DNA of 16,773 bases from Clostridiales bacterium (GTDB lineage Bacteria > Bacillota > Clostridia > Oscillospirales > Oscillospiraceae): positions 67,228 through 84,000 of the forward strand of contig CABIYX010000011.1 in the NCBI GenBank assembly GCA_902363045.1, given 5' to 3'. This document shows positions 1 to 8,025 of this stretch, piece by piece; positions within the stretch are counted from its first letter, which is position 1, and every line of letters begins with the position of its first letter. A program made the translations under genes and the position numbers. The notes beneath the pieces were generated by a model that worked only from the letters and a program-made list of their open reading frames with translations, was not told the DNA's origin and did not search any database.

Positions 1-1
1 C

Positions 2-3000
2 ACAGCACTGGCGGCGGAGGAAACACAGGATGGAGAGCCACCTGTCTCTGAGCCGGTCACGTCTGCTGAGGCAGACGGTTATACGGAGTGGACAAGTATA
101 GATTCCCTGCCGACGAGCGGCACCTACCGGCTGACTGACAATGTAGCTATTAAGCCTACCTTTTTTGATTATGCAACTGTCACAAAAAGCCTGGTCCTGG
201 ACCTGGCCGGCCATACTGTCACGGTGAGCGATGAAGAAGCCGGAAAATATGCTTATTTTGTAAATTCTTCAAATGCCAGCTTGGTCATTGAAGACAGCGT
301 TGGTGGGGGCAAGATCACCAACGCTGGAACAAGTGACAGTATGTTAACTTTGATCCAAGTCAATAGCGGCAACTTTGAGCTGAAGGGCGGCACGTTGGAA
401 AATACTTCGTCCATGGGCTATGCACTCCATTTGAATTCCTCCAGCACAGCCACCCTTTCCGGCGGTACTGTGGTCAACACTGCAAGCGGTGGCCGTGCGG
501 CGTTTGTCAATTCGTCTGCCCAGTTGACCATGATGGATGGCGAAATCAAAAACACCGCGAACGGCGGGTATGCTGCTTATATCAATGGCACAGCTGGCTT
601 TACCATGGAGGGCGGCAAGGTTACCCAGGAATCTACATATAGTTCTTCCGCCGCCATTTATGCGAATAACAGTGTGGATTCCATTTCTATTTCCGGCGGC
701 GAGGTCGTATCCAATTCCATGGGCGTTTATGCCGCATTTACTCCAGTTTCTGTGACTGGCGGCACTTTTCAAACGGAGAGCCATGCGTTTCAGACCCGCA
801 ACACGACCATTGAACCTGCCACGGGCAAAACAGTCAGTGTAAACAGTAAAGGTGCTGTTTTCTATACGTTCAGCGGATCCAATAACAAGATTGTGGACGG
901 CGAGTTTACTGCTCCTGCGCTGACGAAATCTTATACGCAAGAAAAGGCATCGAACCTCGCGGTCTCCGGCGGCACCTTTGATATTGAGAATGTGGTCGCT
1001 TCTGCGGGCGATAATTCCAATATCACCATCAGCGGCGGCACGTTTGAAAAAGCTGTCCCGGATTTGGAGCAGTATTTGGACCCGGCCAAGGAGCTTCAGA
1101 TTCAGCCCGATGGCTCCATTATCGTTGTAGAGAGCAGTGGCGAGACACCTGATGCTCCTGTGAGTGTGACCATCAATGACGGCGAGGCGCAGTCCTTTGA
1201 TACTTTGGCTAAGGCGATTGCAGCAGTTAACAAAGCCAGCGCAGGAGACAGCATTACGGTCACCCTGGGTAAGGACCAGATCGTAACTGAGACCATTCAG
1301 ATCCAAAAGGACCTGAACGTGACTCTGGACCTGGGCGGCAAAACGCTGCGGGGGCCGGACAGTGGGTACACGATCCAGTTTGGAAACTTTGATAAGGGCG
1401 CCGCGACTAAGCCCGAAGATTGTGAGTATACCAACAGCGGCACGCTTACCCTGACGAATGGAACTGTGATGGGCTATCGGGGAATTCGGAATTATTTTGG
1501 AAATGTGGTATTGGATCAGGGCCTTACCATGACCATCACAGAGCGGGTTGTGAATACCTATGGCGGTAAGATCACCGTTCAGGGCGCAAAGCTGAAAAGC
1601 ACAACGGCATTTGGCGTGGGACTGTTTAACAGCTTCTATCCCTTTGACGTCAATGCCAGCTCGGCAGTCACAAACAGTACGCACGAAAAAAATAAGAGTG
1701 CGGAGTTTGTGATGACGGCCGGTTCCATTGACGTGGTCTACTATCCGGTGTCCGGAAATAATCAGCGGTCAGCCGGTACAAAAGCCACCATCACAGGCGG
1801 TACTCTGACAGCCAGTGAAGGGTATACCGCCATTTACTGGCCTATGGAGGGTGAACTGACGGTCGGCGGTGACGCGGTCATCACCGGCGGAACCGGCATT
1901 GAAGCAAAGATGGGCACGATCACCATTCAGGACAACGCAAAGGTCATTGGTACGGCTGAATACAAGGATGACAAGCCCACAGATGGTGGCTCCTCTCCGG
2001 AGGGTTCTGCTCTGCTGCTTACCTCACAGATGTATGGTAATAATGGGCAGTATCAGACCAATAATCAGCTGGTGGTCAATATTACTGGCGGCACCTTGAC
2101 CAGTCAGAAGGGTAACGCTGTGACGGTCTATAACACGGAGAAGAACGAGGTGCAAACGGCACAGATCACTGTGTTAGGTGGTACATTTGAGGCGGAAAAA
2201 GCTGCTATTACCTCCGTGACCAACGGTGATAACACTGTTACTACCGATGGGAATACCCAGACAACCAGCAAGTCCAAAACAACCTTGACGGTTTCCGGCA
2301 GTGTGGCTCCTGCCTCCATTGACGCAAATGGCAGAACGACTTATTACACAGATGTGACCAAAGCGATCCAGAGCGTTGGTCAGGCTCCTGACGCCGAGAC
2401 TCAAATTACGGTTTTTGGAAACGCCACCATATCCACAGATGTGGAACTGAATGACAATATCACCTTGGTGGTAACTCCTGGCACACAACTGAACGCCGAC
2501 GTGACCTCCGGCGAGAGCGGCATGGTTGTTGTGACAGAGAAGGACGCAAATGGAAATACAGTCTATAAGCTTGTTGAAACACCTGCGAATCCTGAAGAAA
2601 ACTATGTTGCATCGATTACCGCAAACAATCAGACTGCATATTTCCAGACCCTGGCGGATGCTGTGAAGACGGTTCAGGATGGACAGACCATTACTCTGCT
2701 GAAAAATAGCGATGTAGCAGGAACGATTACGATCTCCAGAGCAGTGACCTTTACACTGGATCTGAAAACCTTTACCATGAAGGACACCATTGCCGCAGGC
2801 GATGGATTTGTCCTCACTCAGAGTGGCAATACCTATACGGTCAGTGTTTATGTTCCTCCTGTGACACCGCCCGACCGTCCCTCCGGTGACTCCTCCGACA
2901 ACGAGCGCACCTATGCCATCGTCACCGAGGATGACGGACACGGTTCCGTGAGCGTCAGCGCGGACGAGGCCTCCGCCGGCACCCGCATCACCGTCACCGT

Positions 3001-3712
3001 GAAGCCCGACGCGGGCTATGAGCTGGACGAGCTGACTGTCACCGACGCCAAGAACAAGGACATGAAGGTCACCAAGCGGTCCGAGACCACCTACACCTTC
3101 CACATGGCGGACAGTAAGGTCACCGTGGAGGCCAGCTTCGCCAAGGACGGGACTGTTCAGCAGCCTGACACCCGCTTTGACGATGTGGCCAAGAGCGCCT
3201 GGTACTACAAGGCGGTGGAGTATGTGGCCGAGAACGGGATCATGTCCGGCGTGTCCGCCCGGGAGTTCGCGCCCAACGCGGGCTTCAGCCGCGCCATGCT
3301 GGCCCAGACCCTGTACGCCATGTCCGGCAAGCCCGCCGTGAAGGCGGAGAGCACCTTCGCCGATGTGGCGGCCAACGCCTGGTACGCCGACGCGGTGAAC
3401 TGGGCGGCGGAGAAGGGCTATGTCTCCGGTGTGGGCGACGGGAAGTTTGCCCCCGACGCCTCCGTGACCCGTGAGCAGATGGCTCTGATCCTGTACCGCT
3501 ACGCGGGCAGCCCGGACGCCTCCGGCATGGTCCTGCGGGAGTTCGCCGACGGGGACAGCGTCAGCGCTTACGCTGTGGACGCCATCCGCTGGGCGGTCCA
3601 TGAGGGCCTGATCTCCGGTATGGAGAACAACACCCTGGCTCCCCAGGGCACCGCCACCCGGGCCCAGGTGGCCCAGATCCTGATGAACTTCCATCAGAAG
3701 CTGGACAAGTAA
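2..3712 (+). CDS. SLH-domain cell-surface protein with beta-helix-like repeats (5' partial)
   Basis: A large secreted surface protein, open from the first full codon at base 2; the start codon lies upstream of the window. The first visible residues (TALAAEE) look like the end of a signal peptide with an ALA cleavage site, so only about 20-30 codons should be missing. About 1236 residues are visible. Most of it is a repetitive series of short strands with GGTF/GGTL/GGKI/GGEV motifs, typical of right-handed beta-helix adhesin-like proteins. At least three modules share a 'tLxxAixxvxxgxtItl' plan (near bases 1160-1370, 2320-2520 and 2605-2860). A proline/serine linker (about 2860-2900) leads to an InlB B-repeat-like domain (residues about 968-1050). 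Three SLH domains follow (about 1058-1110, 1118-1170 and 1179-1232), which in this family bind secondary wall polymers. There is no sortase motif. The ligand is unknown. Codon use changes at the linker: the C-terminal quarter is clearly GC-richer. Confidence 0.9.
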   Translation, partial: TALAAEETQDGEPPVSEPVTSAEADGYTEWTSIDSLPTSGTYRLTDNVAIKPTFFDYATVTKSLVLDLAGHTVTVSDEEAGKYAYFVNSSNASLVIEDSVGGGKITNAGTSDSMLTLIQVNSGNFELKGGTLENTSSMGYALHLNSSSTATLSGGTVVNTASGGRAAFVNSSAQLTMMDGEIKNTANGGYAAYINGTAGFTMEGGKVTQESTYSSSAAIYANNSVDSISISGGEVVSNSMGVYAAFTPVSVTGGTFQTESHAFQTRNTTIEPATGKTVSVNSKGAVFYTFSGSNNKIVDGEFTAPALTKSYTQEKASNLAVSGGTFDIENVVASAGDNSNITISGGTFEKAVPDLEQYLDPAKELQIQPDGSIIVVESSGETPDAPVSVTINDGEAQSFDTLAKAIAAVNKASAGDSITVTLGKDQIVTETIQIQKDLNVTLDLGGKTLRGPDSGYTIQFGNFDKGAATKPEDCEYTNSGTLTLTNGTVMGYRGIRNYFGNVVLDQGLTMTITERVVNTYGGKITVQGAKLKSTTAFGVGLFNSFYPFDVNASSAVTNSTHEKNKSAEFVMTAGSIDVVYYPVSGNNQRSAGTKATITGGTLTASEGYTAIYWPMEGELTVGGDAVITGGTGIEAKMGTITIQDNAKVIGTAEYKDDKPTDGGSSPEGSALLLTSQMYGNNGQYQTNNQLVVNITGGTLTSQKGNAVTVYNTEKNEVQTAQITVLGGTFEAEKAAITSVTNGDNTVTTDGNTQTTSKSKTTLTVSGSVAPASIDANGRTTYYTDVTKAIQSVGQAPDAETQITVFGNATISTDVELNDNITLVVTPGTQLNADVTSGESGMVVVTEKDANGNTVYKLVETPANPEENYVASITANNQTAYFQTLADAVKTVQDGQTITLLKNSDVAGTITISRAVTFTLDLKTFTMKDTIAAGDGFVLTQSGNTYTVSVYVPPVTPPDRPSGDSSDNERTYAIVTEDDGHGSVSVSADEASAGTRITVTVKPDAGYELDELTVTDAKNKDMKVTKRSETTYTFHMADSKVTVEASFAKDGTVQQPDTRFDDVAKSAWYYKAVEYVAENGIMSGVSAREFAPNAGFSRAMLAQTLYAMSGKPAVKAESTFADVAANAWYADAVNWAAEKGYVSGVGDGKFAPDASVTREQMALILYRYAGSPDASGMVLREFADGDSVSAYAVDAIRWAVHEGLISGMENNTLAPQGTATRAQVAQILMNFHQKLDK

Positions 3713-3752
3713 ACAGCTGTCTTTTGTCCCCTCACGGGGGCAGAGAGATGCA

Positions 3753-3789
3753 AAAGCAGCGCCCCGCCGGACCGGCGGGGCGCTGCTTT
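3753..3789. terminator. Bidirectional hairpin terminator between the SLH gene and spoVAE
   Basis: A perfect 18-base inverted repeat (AAAGCAGCGCCCCGCCGG and its complement) is separated by a single base at 3771. It lies between two convergent genes, 40 bases after the plus-strand stop and 16 bases beyond the minus-strand stop. On the minus strand the stem is followed by a run of T (complement of 3752-3755). On the plus strand it is followed by TTTACCGTTT. It probably ends transcription from both sides. Confidence 0.85.
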
Positions 3790-3805
3790 ACCGTTTGCCT
3801 GAGTT

Positions 3806-4162
3806 TCAGCGTTTGGGCTTTGGGTGGAACAGGAGCGCCACCAGAAATCCGAAGAAAATGGCGGCGGTGATCCCGCCCGCGGTGGCGGTAAGCCCACCGG
3901 TGAGGGCGCCCAGAAGACCGTGCTGGGCCACAGCCTTCTGTACGCCCTTGGCCAGGGTGAAGCCGAAGCCGGTGAGGGGGACGGTAGCGCCCGCCCCGGC
4001 CCACTCCACCAGGGGGGCATACAGCCCCAGGCCGCCCAGCAGAACGCCCGCCGTAACATAGCACACCAGGATCCGGGCGGGCGTGAGCTTGGTCCGGTCC
4101 AGAAGTACCTGACCCACGGCGCACAGGACGCCGCCGCAGAGAAACGCGTTGAGATACTGCAC
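3806..4162 (-). CDS. spoVAE: Stage V sporulation protein AE (SpoVAE)
   Basis: A small integral membrane protein of the SpoVA channel, which moves Ca-dipicolinic acid into the forespore in sporulation and out in germination. The protein is 118 residues with several hydrophobic segments. It carries the family's characteristic stretches: NAFLCGGVLCAVGQ near the start, KLTPARILV, GAGATVPLTGFG in the middle, and GGLTATAGGITAAIFFGF near the end. I chose a GTG start at 4162 because GAGGTG sits 7 bases ahead of it and because it gives the usual family N-terminus; an ATG at 4183 would add seven residues with no good ribosome binding site. The gene lies 44 bases after spoVAD and is presumably co-transcribed with it from the sigma-G-like promoter upstream of spoVAD. 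A strong hairpin terminator follows. Confidence 0.92.
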   Translation of the reverse strand: MQYLNAFLCGGVLCAVGQVLLDRTKLTPARILVCYVTAGVLLGGLGLYAPLVEWAGAGATVPLTGFGFTLAKGVQKAVAQHGLLGALTGGLTATAGGITAAIFFGFLVALLFHPKPKR

Positions 4163-4206
4163 GAAAAAACACCTCACGGTCATAGTGGAAGATGGGGCCG
4201 CCGGGC

Positions 4207-5232
4207 TCAAGAGGCTGGGCGGCGGTTGGAGAGGGCGATGGCGTGGCAGATCCCGGGGATGGATTCCCCCTGAAAGGAAGTGGTGGGGGAGTGAAGGGCG
4301 CCGGTGGGGCAGAAGAGGATGTTGTTCCACCGGCCGGCGCGCATCCCCGGGAGCAGATGGCCGGTGAGGACGGCCGCGGAGCAGCCGCAGCCGGAGCCGC
4401 CACAGTGAACGTCCTGACGCTTCAGATCAAAGATCATCAGGCCGCAGTCGCTGTACCGGGGGGCCAGATCCACCCCATCCCCCAGGAACAGCTCCTGAAG
4501 CAGCTCGCCCCCGAGCCGCCCCAGGTCGCCTGTGACGATGAGGTCATAGAAGCTGGGCTCCCGCCCGGTGTCCTGAAGGTGGGCGCGGATGGTGTCATAA
4601 GCGGCGGGCGCCATGGCCGCCCCCATGTTGTTGGTGTCTGTGACTCCCTTGTCCACCACTCTGCCCGGGGTGACGTGGGTGAGATAGGGACCTGGCCCCT
4701 CCAGGGACAGAAGAACGGCCCCGGCGGCGGTCACGGTCCACTGGGCAGTTGGGGTGCGCTGGCTGCCGTATTCCAGCGGTGTGCGGTACTGCCGCTCCGC
4801 GGTGCAAAAGTGGGAGGAGACCACCACCCCGGCCCGCTGCCCAAAGCCGCCGTCCAATGTCATGGAGGCCAGAGCCAGGCCCTCGCCCATGGTGGAGCAG
4901 GCACCGTACAGCCCGAAGAAGGGGAACTGATGATCCCGGGCGGCGAAGGAGGAGCTGACACACTGGTTCAGCAGGTCCCCGGCGAACAGCCAGTCCAGCT
5001 GTCCCTCTCCCGGACCAGCCTTTTCCAGGGCCAGGGCCAGGGCCTTCTGCTGCATGGCCCGCTCCGACTTTTCCCAGGTGGATTCGCCGAAGGCGTCATT
5101 CACGTCGATATAGTCGAAGCAGGCGGCCAGAGGTCCCTCCCCCTCCTTTTTCCCCACCACATTGGCGAAGGAGAGCAGGGAGGGGGGACAGGCCAGCGCC
5201 ACGGTCTGCCCGCCCAGCTTTTTTGTGGTCAT
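4207..5232 (-). CDS. spoVAD: Stage V sporulation protein AD (SpoVAD)
   Basis: The soluble, thiolase-fold SpoVA subunit, which in Bacillus binds dipicolinic acid during its uptake into spores. The 341-residue length is normal. Recognisable parts are the N-terminal VGKKEGEGPLA region, FDYIDVNDAFGESTWEKSE, YGACSTMGEG (residues about 109-118, at the thiolase nucleophile position), VTDTNNMGAAMAPAA, and a C-terminal GHLLPGMRAGRWNNILFCP stretch. The ATG at 5232 is preceded by GAGGTG with 6 bases of spacing; a GTG at 5241 is in frame but lies inside that signal. spoVAE follows on the same strand. spoVAC, usually directly upstream of spoVAD, is absent: the next gene is the divergent sirtuin gene. Confidence 0.95.
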   Translation of the reverse strand: MTTKKLGGQTVALACPPSLLSFANVVGKKEGEGPLAACFDYIDVNDAFGESTWEKSERAMQQKALALALEKAGPGEGQLDWLFAGDLLNQCVSSSFAARDHQFPFFGLYGACSTMGEGLALASMTLDGGFGQRAGVVVSSHFCTAERQYRTPLEYGSQRTPTAQWTVTAAGAVLLSLEGPGPYLTHVTPGRVVDKGVTDTNNMGAAMAPAAYDTIRAHLQDTGREPSFYDLIVTGDLGRLGGELLQELFLGDGVDLAPRYSDCGLMIFDLKRQDVHCGGSGCGCSAAVLTGHLLPGMRAGRWNNILFCPTGALHSPTTSFQGESIPGICHAIALSNRRPAS

Positions 5233-5262
5233 GCGGAACACCTCGCTGTGACAAGATAGAGG

Positions 5263-5292
5263 CAGTATGCGCAGAGAGAGGAGAAACTATGC
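5263..5292 (-). promoter_or_regulatory. Sigma-G-like promoter of spoVAD-spoVAE
   Basis: On the minus strand, GCATA (5292-5288), an 18-base spacer and CATACTG (5269-5263) closely match the forespore sigma-G pattern (-35 gHATr, -10 CATxmTA). The last base of the -10 is the only clear mismatch. The predicted transcript start is about 20-25 bases before the spoVAD ATG. The spoVA operon of Bacillus is known to be sigma-G dependent, so motif and context agree. No convincing sigma-A promoter was seen on this strand. Confidence 0.65.
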
Positions 5293-5297
5293 AGGCT

Positions 5298-5324
5298 CCC
5301 CGGTTTTTTCTGGTCAAACCGGGG
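5298..5324. repeat. 9-bp palindrome overlapping the cobB -35 box
   Basis: Inverted repeat CCCCGGTTT / AAACCGGGG with a 9-base centre, lying between the divergent spoVAD and sirtuin genes. The proposed -35 hexamer of the sirtuin promoter (5311-5316) falls in the centre and edge of the repeat. No T run follows on either strand, so it does not look like a terminator; it could be an operator. Confidence 0.55.
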
Positions 5325-5339
5325 AGAAGATGCTATAAT
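5311..5339 (+). promoter_or_regulatory. Sigma-A promoter of the sirtuin gene cluster
   Basis: TGGTCA (5311-5316, 4 of 6 to consensus), a 17-base spacer and a perfect TATAAT (5334-5339) preceded by an extended -10 TG (5331-5332). The transcript would start near 5346, about 36 bases before the ATG at 5382. It probably drives the plus-strand genes through 8017. Confidence 0.75.
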
Positions 5340-5381
5340 GTCCCTGACCCATGACCGGATATTTGGAGAGGAGCGGAGCCG

Positions 5382-6104
5382 ATGGAAGGGATCGAGACAT
5401 TGCAGCGCTGGGTGGATGAGAACAGCCGGATCGTGTTTTTCGGCGGAGCGGGGGTGAGCACCGAGAGCGGGATCCCGGATTTCCGCAGTGTGGACGGCCT
5501 GTATCACCAGCAGTACCAGTACCCTCCGGAGACCATCCTGAGCCGCAGCTTTTTTGACCGGCAGCCGGAGGAGTTTTACCGCTTCTACCGCGGCAAGATG
5601 CTGTGTCTGGACGCCAGGCCCAACGCCGCCCACAAAAAGCTGGCCGAGCTGGAGCGCGGCGGGCGGCTGCGCAGCGTGGTCACCCAGAACATCGACGGCC
5701 TGCACCAGGCGGCAGGCTCCCAGCGGGTGTGGGAGCTCCACGGCTCCGTCCTGCGCAATCGGTGTATGTCCTGCGGAAAGCCCTGGCCGGTATCCGCCGT
5801 GGCGGAGAGCGCCGGCGTGCCCCGCTGTACCTGCGGGGGCGTGATCAAGCCGGATGTGGTGCTCTATGAGGAGAGCCTGGATGCCCGGGTGCTGGAGGGC
5901 GCGCTGGAGGACATCCGGCAGGCGGATCTGCTCATCATCGGGGGGACCTCGCTGGTGGTCTATCCCGCCGCCGGGCTGGTGAACTACTACCGGGGGGACC
6001 GGCTGGTGCTCATCAATAAGTCCCCCACGCCCTATGACCGGAAGGCCGACCTGGTCCTGACGGGCTCCATCGGGGAGATTCTGGGGCAGATCCAGGTCCG
6101 GTGA
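5382..6104 (+). CDS. cobB: NAD-dependent protein deacylase, SIR2 family
   Basis: A sirtuin: it removes acyl groups from lysines, consuming NAD+ and releasing nicotinamide and O-acyl-ADP-ribose. The 240 residues match bacterial CobB/Sir2 enzymes in length. Motifs: NAD-binding GGAGVST (21-27) followed by GIPDFRS, TQNID (101-105), the catalytic histidine H120 in ELHG, a zinc site formed by C128/C131 (CxxC) and C149/C151 (CxC), GGTS (187-190), and a late INKS. All key residues are present, so it should be active. The ribosome binding site is GGAGAGG at 5365-5371. It is first in a plus-strand cluster with its own sigma-A promoter. The acyl group preferred cannot be read with confidence. Confidence 0.95.
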   Translation: MEGIETLQRWVDENSRIVFFGGAGVSTESGIPDFRSVDGLYHQQYQYPPETILSRSFFDRQPEEFYRFYRGKMLCLDARPNAAHKKLAELERGGRLRSVVTQNIDGLHQAAGSQRVWELHGSVLRNRCMSCGKPWPVSAVAESAGVPRCTCGGVIKPDVVLYEESLDARVLEGALEDIRQADLLIIGGTSLVVYPAAGLVNYYRGDRLVLINKSPTPYDRKADLVLTGSIGEILGQIQVR

Positions 6105-6121
6105 CCGGAAAAGAATGATGG

Positions 6122-6145
6122 GAGGGGCGGTTCCGGCTGCCCCTC
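6122..6145 (+). other. Intercistronic hairpin between cobB and yigZ
   Basis: GAGGGGCGG pairs with CTGCCCCTC (9 pairs including one G-T) around a 6-base loop. It is followed by TTGAGGAGG, which holds the ribosome binding site of the next gene, not by a T run. It may be a partial attenuator, an mRNA-stability element or a translation modulator; a full terminator is unlikely. Confidence 0.45.
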
Positions 6146-6158
6146 TTGAGGAGGATCC

Positions 6159-6818
6159 ATGACAGAATATTACATTCCCACGGGCTCCAGCGAGACGGAG
6201 TTCGTGGAAAAACGCTCCCGCTTCATCGGCCATGTCTGGCGTGTGGAGGGGGAGGAGGAGGCCCGGGCCCGCATTGAGGAGATGAAGAAGCGGTACTATG
6301 ACGCCCGGCACAACTGCTGGTGCTACCTGATCCAGGACGGCCCGGTACGCTACTCCGACGACGGGGAGCCCCAGGGGACGGCGGGACAGCCCATGCTCAA
6401 TGTGTTCCAGCGGGAGGGCGTGGTCAATGCCGTGTGCGTGGTCACCCGGTACTTCGGCGGGATCCTGCTGGGGGCGGGCGGACTGGTGCGCGCCTATACC
6501 CAGAGCGCCAAGGACGCCCTGGACGCCGCGGGGATCTCCGTGGTGCGCCGGTGGATCGAGGTGCTGTTGCCCTGCTCCTACGCCCAGTATGAGCGGATGA
6601 AGCTGGAGACAGAGGGCTTCGGCGGCGTGATCGCCGAGGCGGACTATGGGGCGGACATCGCCCTGACTGTTCTGCTGCCCGAGGAGCGGGCCGATGCCTT
6701 TTTGGCCCATATCCTGGATGTGACCGCCGGGACGGTGGAGGGTCTGGTGTGCGGCGAGCGGTTCCAGGATGTGCCCTGGCGGCCCCCGGTATGGAAAGAA
6801 GGAGGACCACATGGATGA
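6159..6818 (+). CDS. YigZ/IMPACT (UPF0029) family protein
   Basis: A 219-residue protein of the YigZ (YvyE) family, related to eukaryotic IMPACT; the bacterial role is not settled, with translation-linked or proteolytic roles proposed. The N-terminal domain carries the family signatures SRFIGH (20-25), SDDGEPQGTAGQPML (66-80) and RYFGGILLGAGGLVRAY (97-113). The rest (about 135-205) fits the smaller C-terminal DUF1949-type domain. The start is set by GAGGAGG at 6148-6154, four bases before the ATG. Its stop overlaps the start of the next gene by 8 bases, suggesting translational coupling. Confidence 0.92.
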   Translation: MTEYYIPTGSSETEFVEKRSRFIGHVWRVEGEEEARARIEEMKKRYYDARHNCWCYLIQDGPVRYSDDGEPQGTAGQPMLNVFQREGVVNAVCVVTRYFGGILLGAGGLVRAYTQSAKDALDAAGISVVRRWIEVLLPCSYAQYERMKLETEGFGGVIAEADYGADIALTVLLPEERADAFLAHILDVTAGTVEGLVCGERFQDVPWRPPVWKEGGPHG

Positions 6819-7251
6819 TTTGAAGAGGGCCCTGGCGGCCTGTATGGAGGAGTATGACCGGGAGATCCGGCAGGCGGTGTCCCAGCTGCGGCCGGGGGAC
6901 GGCTTTATGGGGCTGGGCCGGGATCCCCGGCGGGAGCCCTGCCACCTCCGGTTTTATGAATCGGCGGGGGCACTGGTGGACCGGGCTGTCCGGGAGGGGC
7001 TGGCCCCGGAGGCGGCGGCGGAGACCGCCCGCTTCCTGCTGACCCTAAGCCAGGCGGAGGAGTACCATGAGCTGACCGCTCCCATGCGGGAGGCCGCCCA
7101 GGGTCATGTTCTGGCTCTGACAGAGCTGCTCCCACCGGAGACAGCGGCGGAATTGGTGGAGTGGTACCGGGGGAAATACCGCCGGTCTCAGCGGCTCCCA
7201 GTGCAGAAAAAGGTGCTGGCCGCTCTGGAGCGGCGGGGAAAGGGGGCCTGA
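6811..7251 (+). CDS. Hypothetical protein, mostly helical, 146 residues
   Basis: I do not recognise a family. The ATG at 6811 is well supported by AAGGAGG at about 6799-6805 and overlaps the end of yigZ by 8 bases; the next gene begins one base after its stop. The protein is rich in Ala, Glu, Leu and Arg, has no signal peptide or membrane segment, and looks mainly alpha-helical. A central PCHLRFYESAGALVDRAV stretch and a basic C-terminus (KYRRSQRLPVQKKVL) stand out. It has no cysteine pairs or nucleotide-binding motif. Its tight packing between yigZ and the TraX-like gene, with the same composition as its neighbours, indicates a real gene. Confidence 0.8.
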   Translation: MDDLKRALAACMEEYDREIRQAVSQLRPGDGFMGLGRDPRREPCHLRFYESAGALVDRAVREGLAPEAAAETARFLLTLSQAEEYHELTAPMREAAQGHVLALTELLPPETAAELVEWYRGKYRRSQRLPVQKKVLAALERRGKGA

Positions 7252-7252
7252 G

Positions 7253-8017
7253 ATGGAGCAAGGAAGCTACTGTGGGAGCCGCGGCGCGGGCGGCGTGAGC
7301 AGTTTGACCCTCCACATCTTGGCGATGGCCTTTATGCTCTGCGACCATATCTGGGCTACGCTGGTGGCCGGGCAGGACTGGCTGACCTGTGTGGGCCGCC
7401 TCGCCTCTCCGATTTTCGCGTTTCTGCTGGTGGAGGGCTTTTTCCACACCCGGGATCTGAGGCGGTATGTCCTGCGCCTGCTGCTGCTGGCCCTGCTGTC
7501 GGAGATCCCCTTCGACCTGATGTATGCCGGGACCCCCTTTTTCCCGTTCCACCAAAATGTGATCTGGACCTTCCTGATCGCCCTGTTCTGTATGTGGGTC
7601 ATAGAGCGGGCGAAGGGGAGGGGGAGCCTGTGGCTCACGGCGCTGGCCGCGGCGGGGATGTCCCTGGCGGGCTGGCTGGCGGGGACCATCGCCATGGTGG
7701 ACTATTACGGGGCGGGCGTGCTGACCGTGCTGGTGTTCTACCTGTTCCGGGGCGGCCGCTGGTGGCAGCGCCTGGGCCAGGCCGCCGGGATGCTCTGGAT
7801 CAACTGCGGGCTGCTGGCGGGCCTGATGCTCCAGGTCCATGTACTGGGGGGGACTGTGGAATTTCCCCAGCAGGGCTTTGCCCTTCTGGCGCTGGTTCCC
7901 ATCTGGCTCTACCGGGGCCGCCAGGGGTACCACAGCCGCTGGGTACAGACGGCCTGCTATCTGTTTTATCCGGTCCATATCCTGGTGCTGGCGGTGCTGG
8001 TGCGCTGCCTGCTGTGA
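7253..8017 (+). CDS. TraX family integral membrane protein
   Basis: A 254-residue polytopic membrane protein of the TraX family, named after the F-plasmid pilin N-acetylase; chromosomal Firmicutes members are of unknown substrate and resemble membrane acyltransferases. Family marks are HILAMAFMLCDHIW near residue 21, GRLASPIFAFLLVEGFFHT (about 48-66), SEIPFDLMYAG and FHQNVIWTFLIALF. Six to eight hydrophobic segments are visible. The ATG follows the preceding stop by one base, with a GGGGG-type ribosome binding site inside the upstream gene, so translation is probably coupled. It is the last gene of the cluster and is followed by a 20-bp hairpin. Nothing nearby suggests conjugation, so a plasmid-transfer role is unlikely. 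Confidence 0.88.
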   Translation: MEQGSYCGSRGAGGVSSLTLHILAMAFMLCDHIWATLVAGQDWLTCVGRLASPIFAFLLVEGFFHTRDLRRYVLRLLLLALLSEIPFDLMYAGTPFFPFHQNVIWTFLIALFCMWVIERAKGRGSLWLTALAAAGMSLAGWLAGTIAMVDYYGAGVLTVLVFYLFRGGRWWQRLGQAAGMLWINCGLLAGLMLQVHVLGGTVEFPQQGFALLALVPIWLYRGRQGYHSRWVQTACYLFYPVHILVLAVLVRCLL

Positions 8018-8025
8018 GGATATAA

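Noticed and set aside
1686..1692. A7 tract in the surface protein gene as a phase-variation switch
   Set aside because: Seven A is short, the frame is intact, and it falls on ordinary Glu-Lys-Asn codons; nothing else suggests slippage control.
344..3694. Minus-strand open frames opposite the surface protein (344-1684 and 2174-3694)
   Set aside because: The plus-strand frame has clear SLH and beta-helix motifs. The opposite frames are low-complexity mirrors of the repeats, without ribosome binding sites or domains.
1..3712. CRISPR-like or minisatellite repeats in the surface protein gene
   Set aside because: The repeats are at protein level (GGTF-type motifs). The DNA copies are diverged and unevenly spaced, with no spacer-repeat pattern.
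5229..6812. Minus-strand open frame covering the sirtuin and yigZ genes
   Set aside because: Both plus-strand genes carry full family motifs. The opposite frame is Pro/His/Gly-rich and crosses two promoters.
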